Assembly: GCA_964244695.1 (NCBI GenBank)
Contig: CAXTJZ010000046.1
Coordinates: 1-19,545 of the forward strand
Direction: 5' to 3'
Length of the DNA stretch: 19,545 nt
From: BOG-908 sp964244695
Lineage (GTDB): Bacteria > Pseudomonadota > Alphaproteobacteria > Acetobacterales > Acetobacteraceae
Position 1 is the stretch's first letter, and the number at the start of each line of letters is the position of its first letter. A program made the translations under genes and the position numbers. A model generated the notes under the pieces. The model saw only the letters and a list, made by a program, of their open reading frames with translations, made no database searches and had not been told where the DNA came from. Shown here in pieces: positions 14,829-19,545 of the stretch.

Positions 14829-16571
14829 ATGTCCGACACCACACTGCAGGCGCGCGCGCCGTTCACCGCCAGCGTGCGGCGCCTGCCGAACGGGTTCGAT
14901 GTGGCCGCCCTGCTGTTCATCGCCGCCCTGCTGGTCGCCGTTGCCCACGCGGCGAGACACACCTTCGCGCCGCTGGAGGTGGTGCCGCAAACCACCGCCA
15001 TACAGCTGGACCCCGCCTACCTGCCAGGCTACGCGCTGCGCACGGTGATGCGCATGTTCGCGGCCCTTGCCTGCTCGCTGCTGTTCACCTTCACCTACGC
15101 CACCTTCGCCGCCAAAAGCCGGCGCGCCGGGCTGGTGCTGGTGCCCATCCTGGACATCCTGCAGAGCCTGCCAATCTTCGGCTTCCTCACCTTTACCGTG
15201 ACGTTTTTCCTGGGCCTGTTTCCCGGCCAGGTGCTGGGCGCGGAACTGGCGGTGATCTTCGTCATCTTTACCAGCCAGGCGTGGAACATGGCGTTCAGCA
15301 TGTACCAGTCGCTGCAGACGATCCCGTCCGACCTGGATGAGGCCACACGCGGCTTCGGGCTTTCGCCCTGGCAGCGCTTCTGGCGGCTGGAGGTGCCGTT
15401 CGCCACACCCGGCCTGGTGTGGAACATGATGATGTCCATGTCCGGCGGCTGGTTCAGCCTCGTCGCCTCCGAAGCGGTGACGGTGGGCAACACGTCATTC
15501 CAATTGCCGGGCATCGGCAGCTATATCGCGCTCGCGCTGGTCTCGAAAAACATACGTGCGGTGCTCTATGCGATCGGTGCGATGTTGCTGGTGATCCTGG
15601 CCTATGACCAGTTGCTGTTCCGTCCGCTTGTTGCCTGGAGCGCCAAGTTCCGCTTCGAGACGACCCAGGTGGATGCAGGGCGGGACCCGTGGATGCTGGC
15701 GATGCTGCGCCGTACGCGCGTGCTGCGGCGCGCCGGCGACGCGCTCGGCAGCCTGTTCTTCGCCTTCAGCGGGCTGCGCCTGGCGCCGCGCCGGGCGTCC
15801 CGCGTGCGGCGGGACCGCGCCGCCTCGCGCCGGACGGACATCGTGTTATTCGCGCTGCTGGGCGTTGTTGTCGCATGGGCCGCGTGGCGCATCTTCGCGT
15901 TCTGCGTGGCGGGCCACCTCACGCTGGCCGATCTGGGCACCGCACTTCTGCTCGGCTGCTACACGCTGACGCGCGTGGTGATCCTGATGACGCTGGCCAC
16001 GCTGGTCTGGGTGCCGCTGGGCGTGCTGATCGGGCTCTCGCCGAAATGGTCCCGCGTGCTGGGCGGGGCGGCGCAGTTCCTGGCGGCGTTTCCGGCAAAT
16101 CTGTTCTACCCGATCTTCGTGGTGCTGATCGTGCGCTATGCGCTGAACCCGGACATCTGGCTGACGCCGCTGATCATCCTCGGTACGCAGTGGTACATTG
16201 CGTTCAACGTCATCGCCGGCGCCGCGGCCTTCCCTGGCGACCTGCAGGAGGCGGCGAAGAACTTCCGCGTCGGCGGCCTGCTGTGGTGGCGCCGCGTGAT
16301 ACTGCCGGGCATCTTCCCGTATTTCATCACCGGCGCCATCACCGCGTCAGGCGGCTGCTGGAACGCCTCGCTGCTGGCGGAGGTGGCAACTTGGGGGAGT
16401 GTCACGATACGGGCGCACGGATTGGGCGCCTATATCGAGGAGGCCACGTTCAAAGGCGATGCGGCGCGGGTGCTGCTGGGCATGGTGGTGATGGCCGGGT
16501 TCGTGCTGACGTTCAACCGGCTGGTGTGGCGGCCTATGTATGCGTATTCTTCCAAGCGGCTGCGACTGTAA
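14829..16571 (+). CDS. Fused two-domain ABC permease, nitrate/sulfonate/taurine type
   Basis: The 580-residue protein holds two BPD_transp_1 permease modules in one chain. Each has its EAA loop for contact with the ATPase: DLDEATRGFGLSPWQRFWRL starting near residue 168 and DLQEAAKNFRVGGLLWWRRV near 471. About 12 membrane helices are expected. A strongly basic linker lies between the halves (about 281-335, rich in Arg). Similarity is to the SsuC/TauC/NrtB group that imports small anions such as nitrate, sulfonates or bicarbonate; the substrate is not determined here. It starts at ATG 14829. The ATPase gene follows after 155 bases that contain repeat copy G. No substrate-binding protein gene is present in the window. 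Confidence 0.93.
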   Translation: MSDTTLQARAPFTASVRRLPNGFDVAALLFIAALLVAVAHAARHTFAPLEVVPQTTAIQLDPAYLPGYALRTVMRMFAALACSLLFTFTYATFAAKSRRAGLVLVPILDILQSLPIFGFLTFTVTFFLGLFPGQVLGAELAVIFVIFTSQAWNMAFSMYQSLQTIPSDLDEATRGFGLSPWQRFWRLEVPFATPGLVWNMMMSMSGGWFSLVASEAVTVGNTSFQLPGIGSYIALALVSKNIRAVLYAIGAMLLVILAYDQLLFRPLVAWSAKFRFETTQVDAGRDPWMLAMLRRTRVLRRAGDALGSLFFAFSGLRLAPRRASRVRRDRAASRRTDIVLFALLGVVVAWAAWRIFAFCVAGHLTLADLGTALLLGCYTLTRVVILMTLATLVWVPLGVLIGLSPKWSRVLGGAAQFLAAFPANLFYPIFVVLIVRYALNPDIWLTPLIILGTQWYIAFNVIAGAAAFPGDLQEAAKNFRVGGLLWWRRVILPGIFPYFITGAITASGGCWNASLLAEVATWGSVTIRAHGLGAYIEEATFKGDAARVLLGMVVMAGFVLTFNRLVWRPMYAYSSKRLRL

Positions 16572-16713
16572 AGAAAGCAAGCAGTTCTTTTTTGGAAAAA
16601 AGAACCAAAAAACTTCTGCTCCCTGTCGGCGGCCTTTTCCACAACGCGCACCAAAACAGATAAAAGTTTTTTGCTTCTTTTTTTCAAAAAAGAAGGCCTT
16701 GCTTCCTTTCTTC
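16572..16713. repeat. Intergenic paired-palindrome element, copy G
   Basis: The left palindrome (16584-16605) has GTTC/GAAC ends with a GG centre; the right one (16673-16697) has GCTTC/GAAGG ends. The loop is the shortest of the complete copies, about 45 bases. The element begins right after the permease stop codon and ends 13 bases before the ATPase start, so it divides two genes whose products must form one transporter. Confidence 0.9.
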
Positions 16714-16726
16714 CAAGGCCACCCCA

Positions 16727-18028
16727 ATGAACCTCCTAGAAGTCCGCAACTGCAAGCAGGCCTACCACAAAGATTCCGCCAGCGATTTCGTAGTGCTGGA
16801 CAACGTCGACGTCACCATGCGCAGCGGCGAGATCGTGGGCCTGCTCGGCCGTTCCGGCTCAGGCAAGTCCACCCTGCTGCGCATCGTCGCCGGCCTGCTG
16901 AAACCCACCGCCGGCGACGTGATCTGGCGCGGCGTGCAACTGCGCGGCCCTGCCGAGGGCGTGGCCATGGTGTTCCAGAGCTTCGCGCTTTTTCCCTGGC
17001 TCACCGTGCAGGAAAACGTGGAACTTGGCCTGGAGGCACAGGGTGTGGCGCGGGCGGAGCGTCACAAACGGGCCGAGGAGGCGATCGCCCTGATCGGCCT
17101 GGGCGGCTACGAGGGCGCCTACCCCAAGGAGATGTCGGGCGGCATGCGACAGCGCGTGGGCCTGGCGCGCGCGCTGGTGGTGCACCCCGACCTGCTGCTG
17201 ATGGACGAGCCGTTCTCGGCACTGGACGTGCTGACGGCGGAGACGCTGCGCACCGACCTGATCGATCTGTGGATGGAGAGCAAGCTGCCGGTGCGCTCCA
17301 TACTGATGGTGACGCATAACATCGAGGAAGCGGTGCTGATGTGCGACCGCATCCTGGTGTTCTCGTCCAATCCCGGTCGCGTGGCGCAGGAGCTTTCCGT
17401 ACCGTTCCCGCATCCGCGCAACCGGCACGATGCCGCGTTCCGCAAGTTCGTCGATGACATCTACGCCCTGATGACGCGGCGTGCCACGAGCGTGCCGGCG
17501 CCCGCCTCCGGCGAGGCGGCCAGCGCGCCGGCCGCGGAGATCGTGCACGCGCTGCATCCGGTCAACATCAACCTGATGGCAGGCCTGATCGAGACGTTGC
17601 AGGACGAGCCGTATCGCGGCCGCGCGGACCTGCCGCCTTTGGCCGGCGCGCTGCAACTGGAGCTGGACGAGCTGCTTCCGTTGGGAGAGACGCTGGCGCT
17701 GCTGCATTTTGCCGTGCTGGAAGAAGGCGACATAAAGCTGACCGACGAAGGCCGCCAGTTCGCCAACGCCGACACCGATGAACGCAAGGTTCTGTTCGCA
17801 ACCACGCTGCGTGCGCATGTAAAGTTGGCGAACACCATACGCGGCGTGCTGGACGAACGCTGGAACCACCGGGCGAGCGCGGTGCGTTTCCGCGACGAGC
17901 TGGAAGACCACATGTCACCCGATTACGCGGAGGACACTCTGCGTGCGGTGATCGGTTGGGGGCGGTTTGCCGAGCTGTTTAACTACGATGAAGAGGCGGA
18001 TCAGTTTTTCCTGGATGCGGACGAGTAG
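16727..18028 (+). CDS. ABC importer ATPase with C-terminal AAA-associated domain
   Basis: The 433-residue protein has a full nucleotide-binding domain: Walker A GRSGSGKST (41-49), signature MSGGMRQRVGLARAL (from 136), Walker B LLLMDEP (Asp160, Glu161) and the H-loop His197 in MVTHNIEEA. It is close to SsuB/NrtD/TauB-type ATPases. After about residue 260 there is an added region of some 150 residues, with LPPLAGALQLELDELLPLGE and GDIKLTDEGRQFANAD. This matches what is known as the AAA-associated C-terminal domain, found in a subset of these ATPases and perhaps regulatory. It pairs with the fused permease upstream and should energise uptake from the cytoplasmic face. The stop is followed at once by copy H. 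Confidence 0.94.
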   Translation: MNLLEVRNCKQAYHKDSASDFVVLDNVDVTMRSGEIVGLLGRSGSGKSTLLRIVAGLLKPTAGDVIWRGVQLRGPAEGVAMVFQSFALFPWLTVQENVELGLEAQGVARAERHKRAEEAIALIGLGGYEGAYPKEMSGGMRQRVGLARALVVHPDLLLMDEPFSALDVLTAETLRTDLIDLWMESKLPVRSILMVTHNIEEAVLMCDRILVFSSNPGRVAQELSVPFPHPRNRHDAAFRKFVDDIYALMTRRATSVPAPASGEAASAPAAEIVHALHPVNINLMAGLIETLQDEPYRGRADLPPLAGALQLELDELLPLGETLALLHFAVLEEGDIKLTDEGRQFANADTDERKVLFATTLRAHVKLANTIRGVLDERWNHRASAVRFRDELEDHMSPDYAEDTLRAVIGWGRFAELFNYDEEADQFFLDADE

Positions 18029-18122
18029 GCAAGGCCTTCTTTTTTGAAAAAAAGAAGCAAAAAACTTTGACTCCGCTATCGCGGACCTTTCTGAAATCTC
18101 GCCGACAGGGAGCAAAAGTTTT
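18029..18122. repeat. Intergenic paired-palindrome element, copy H, interrupted by an IS
   Basis: The left palindrome (18036-18057) has CTTC/GAAG ends, followed by GCAAAAAACTTTGACTCCG. The inner part of the right arm, GGGAGCAAAAGTTTT, ends at 18122. The expected TTGCTTC and T-run are replaced by GGTAATAACATACTTGAC, the proposed left end of the IS1595-like element. The rest of the right arm is not in the window. Confidence 0.82.
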
Positions 18123-18135
18123 GGTAATAACATAC

Positions 18136-18167
18136 TTGACTCAGTAAGCCGTTGCGTGCCATAAGAT
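18136..18167 (+). promoter_or_regulatory. Weak candidate promoter for the transposase
   Basis: TTGACT at 18136-18141 resembles a -35 box. Possible -10 matches, CATAAG or TAAGAT (18160-18167), lie 18-20 bases on. They sit in the 50 bases between the IS left end and the transposase start. The -10 is poor, so this is tentative. Confidence 0.3.
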
Positions 18168-18172
18168 AGGAC

Positions 18173-19129
18173 ATGAGCACGGAACCCCAAACCCTCGTTG
18201 AAGCCATCCGCCACTTCGCGGACCCGGACGTGACGCTCAACACGATGGTTGAGCTTCGCTGGTCCACTGGCGTGCATTGCCCCACCTGCGGCCGGACGGA
18301 TGTGCGCTTCATCGCCACGCGCCGCCTGTGGGAGTGCAAAGAGAAGCACGCCAAGAAACAGTTCTCGGCCAAGATCGGTACTATTTTCGAGGACAGTCCG
18401 CTCAGCCTGGACAAGTGGTTCGTGGCGATATGGATGATTGCCAATTGCAAGAACGGCATCACCTCTTATGAGGTGCATCGCGCCTTAGATGTCACGCAAA
18501 AGACGGCGTGGTTCATGCTGCATCGTATTCGCCTCGCCATGCAGACGGGTTCGTTCATCAAGAGCGGCGGAGAATTTGAGGCGGACGAGACGTTCATCGG
18601 CGGCAAGTCCAAGAACATGTCCTCCAAGCGCCGCGCCAAGACGATCACCGGCAGCGGCGCCAAGGACAAGGAGATCATCATGGGAGTGTTGAAGCGCGGC
18701 AGCGAGACGGAGCCGAGCAAGGTTGCTGCCAGGCATGTGCCGAACCGCAAAAAGGCGACCGTGCAGGCGGAAGTGCGGGCTTTTGCCGAGCCGGGGTCCA
18801 CGATCAACACGGACTCGTTGTTGTCCTATGCCAGCCTGTCCGACCAATACACCCACAATTACGTTGACCACGCGGTCGAGTATGTCCGCGAGAACGTCCA
18901 CACGAACGGTATGGAGAACTTTTGGAGCCTGTTCAAGCGCACTTTGAAAGGCACCTACGTGGCCGTGGAGCCCGCCCATCTGAACGCCTACACGGTCGAG
19001 CAGACTTTCCGTTTCAACGAGCGCACAGACGTTGACGGGGGCCGGTTCCGCACAGTGCTAGGTAATGTCAGCGGCAAGCGCGTCACCTACAAGGAGTTGA
19101 CGGCGCATGGCACAGCATACGCAGCCTGA
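18173..19129 (+). CDS. IS1595-family transposase
   Basis: The 318-residue protein starts with a zinc-ribbon-like segment (Cys36 and Cys39 in CPTCG, Cys55 in WECKEKH). A DDE-type core follows: Asp138 in EFEADETFIGG, Asp214 in STINTDSLLSY and NGMENFWSLFKRTLKGTY (from Asn245, with Glu248). The ending HLNAYTVEQTFRFNER is characteristic of the ISXO2-like/IS1595 group. It cuts and joins DNA ends to move the element. The frame is intact and all expected motifs are present, so it may be active. ATG 18173 follows a weak AGG. Base composition is somewhat less GC-rich than in upstream genes, fitting recent arrival. Confidence 0.95.
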   Translation: MSTEPQTLVEAIRHFADPDVTLNTMVELRWSTGVHCPTCGRTDVRFIATRRLWECKEKHAKKQFSAKIGTIFEDSPLSLDKWFVAIWMIANCKNGITSYEVHRALDVTQKTAWFMLHRIRLAMQTGSFIKSGGEFEADETFIGGKSKNMSSKRRAKTITGSGAKDKEIIMGVLKRGSETEPSKVAARHVPNRKKATVQAEVRAFAEPGSTINTDSLLSYASLSDQYTHNYVDHAVEYVRENVHTNGMENFWSLFKRTLKGTYVAVEPAHLNAYTVEQTFRFNERTDVDGGRFRTVLGNVSGKRVTYKELTAHGTAYAA

Positions 19130-19289
19130 AAAAAACGGCAACGACGAGGGAAGCGAGCAGGATAGCGCGACCGCAAGGTCGTTTTGGGATTTAGCTAAGA
19201 GGCTAGTGGCTGTGTCGCCTGACGAAATCAGAGAGCAGGATGCTAAGTGGCAGAAAACTCGTTCAGAGCGCCAAAAACCGAACGGCTAG
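19107..19289 (+). CDS. Small accessory ORF of the IS1595-like element
   Basis: The 60-residue product overlaps the end of the transposase gene by 23 bases and probably is translated with it. It is charged and lacks membrane segments. Its middle, FWDLAKRLVAVSPDEIREQD, looks like a helix-loop-helix with a basic tail. I recall similar short proteins with a DLAK..VAVP/S..E pattern after other IS1595 transposases, but cannot name a function. Its last 27 bases overlap, on the other strand, the 3' end of the toxin-like gene. Coding status is moderately supported by position and pattern. Confidence 0.6.
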   Translation: MAQHTQPEKNGNDEGSEQDSATARSFWDLAKRLVAVSPDEIREQDAKWQKTRSERQKPNG

Positions 19290-19544
19290 TATGATTACCT
19301 CTGTTTCTGAAACTTCGTAGTAAAATGTTAGGGTAAAAGGAAATAAGTAAGATGCATGATTTGGACTGGTTTTGATCATATAAATTTCTCGATCAACACC
19401 AGGGAAGCGAATTGCGTCTCGAACTGGATCACGGCTTAAACGCCATTTCCAACCATTTTCCCACCAATCATCAAGACGCGGATAAATGGACCGCAGCCGA
19501 TCAATTTCGGCTGCGGCCAATTCATTTTCAACTATCGTACGAAA
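19263..19544 (-). CDS. Probable RelE/ParE-type toxin-like protein, partial at the right edge
   Basis: The minus-strand frame is open to the window edge, so its start is outside; 93 codons are visible. The order of a helical start (VENELAAAEIDRLRSIYPRL), a WKWRL strand, a DREIYMIKT strand and a closing strand pair, LTFYYEVSETEVIILAVRF, resembles RelE/ParE/HigB-type toxins, which end in a yYeV...v.IlavR pattern. An in-frame TTG at 19520 is unlikely as the start because matching residues continue upstream. The DNA from 19290 to about 19420 is much more AT-rich than the rest of the window. A partner antitoxin would be expected just beyond the right edge. The family call is from pattern only and could be wrong. 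Confidence 0.5.
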   Translation of the reverse strand, partial: FRTIVENELAAAEIDRLRSIYPRLDDWWENGWKWRLSRDPVRDAIRFPGVDREIYMIKTSPNHASYLFPFTLTFYYEVSETEVIILAVRFLAL

Positions 19545-19545
19545 C

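Larger units (their letters stand above)
18123..19299 (+). mobile_element. IS1595-family insertion sequence (right end tentative)
   Basis: The element holds an IS1595-type transposase and a small downstream ORF. The left end is placed at GGTAATAACATACTTGAC because the repeat-copy H arm breaks exactly there. A candidate right end at 19284-19299 (GGCTAGTATGATTACC) matches the inverted left end with a 2-base gap and a few mismatches. Yet the flanks TCTGTTTC and AAAGTTTT do not form a target duplication, and copy H does not resume after 19299. The true right end may be beyond the window. Confidence 0.55.

Noticed and set aside
19284..19307. A settled IS right end with target duplication at 19299
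   Set aside because: The end match needs a 2-base gap, the flanking 8 bases do not duplicate AAAGTTTT, and the same bases encode a typical toxin C-terminus, so it is listed only as tentative.

Overview
The window is high-GC, densely coded DNA that looks like the chromosome of an alphaproteobacterium. I think Acetobacteraceae most likely, because of the codon use, the gene types, and an AT-rich intergenic repeat family that I associate with that group; this is an impression, not a computed assignment. One 10-N assembly gap lies at 11474-11483.

Layout: (1) 1-2423: the 3' end of an AmpG-like transporter, an RlpA-like secreted protein and a convergent YihY/BrkB membrane protein. (2) 2678-5592: a PLP-dependent ornithine/lysine-type decarboxylase, a PAP2 phosphatase on the minus strand and a secreted TPR protein. 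(3) 5772-9301: a Tat-type secreted protein of unknown function, a GT4 glycosyltransferase and an aldo/keto reductase. (4) 9542-13717: a tight five-gene operon of GMC oxidoreductase, DoxX membrane protein, cupin, SMP-30 lactonase and double-VOC protein, with start/stop overlaps or very short gaps. It reads as an oxidation-then-lactone-hydrolysis pathway on an unknown substrate. A convergent SDR follows. (5) 14829-18028: an ABC importer of the nitrate/sulfonate type, with a fused two-domain permease and an ATPase carrying a C-terminal extension, but no binding protein. (6) 18123-end: an IS1595-family transposase, a small accessory ORF and the C-terminal part of a probable RelE/ParE-like toxin in lower-GC DNA.

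The most unusual signal is a family of eight intergenic elements (A-H) between about 2.5 and 18.1 kb, roughly one per 2 kb. Each full copy is about 140-185 bp. It consists of two AT-rich arms in inverted orientation around a variable GC-rich loop, and each arm holds its own near-perfect palindrome with an A/T core. The closing bases of these palindromes change together (GTCC/GGAC, GTTC/GAAC, CTTC/GAAG), as expected if a local hairpin or cruciform is conserved. Copies sit in divergent, convergent and tandem gaps, often within a few bases of a stop codon. One supplies the C-terminus of a gene, one may supply a ribosome binding site, and one is interrupted by the IS1595 element. I recall no named description of this family.
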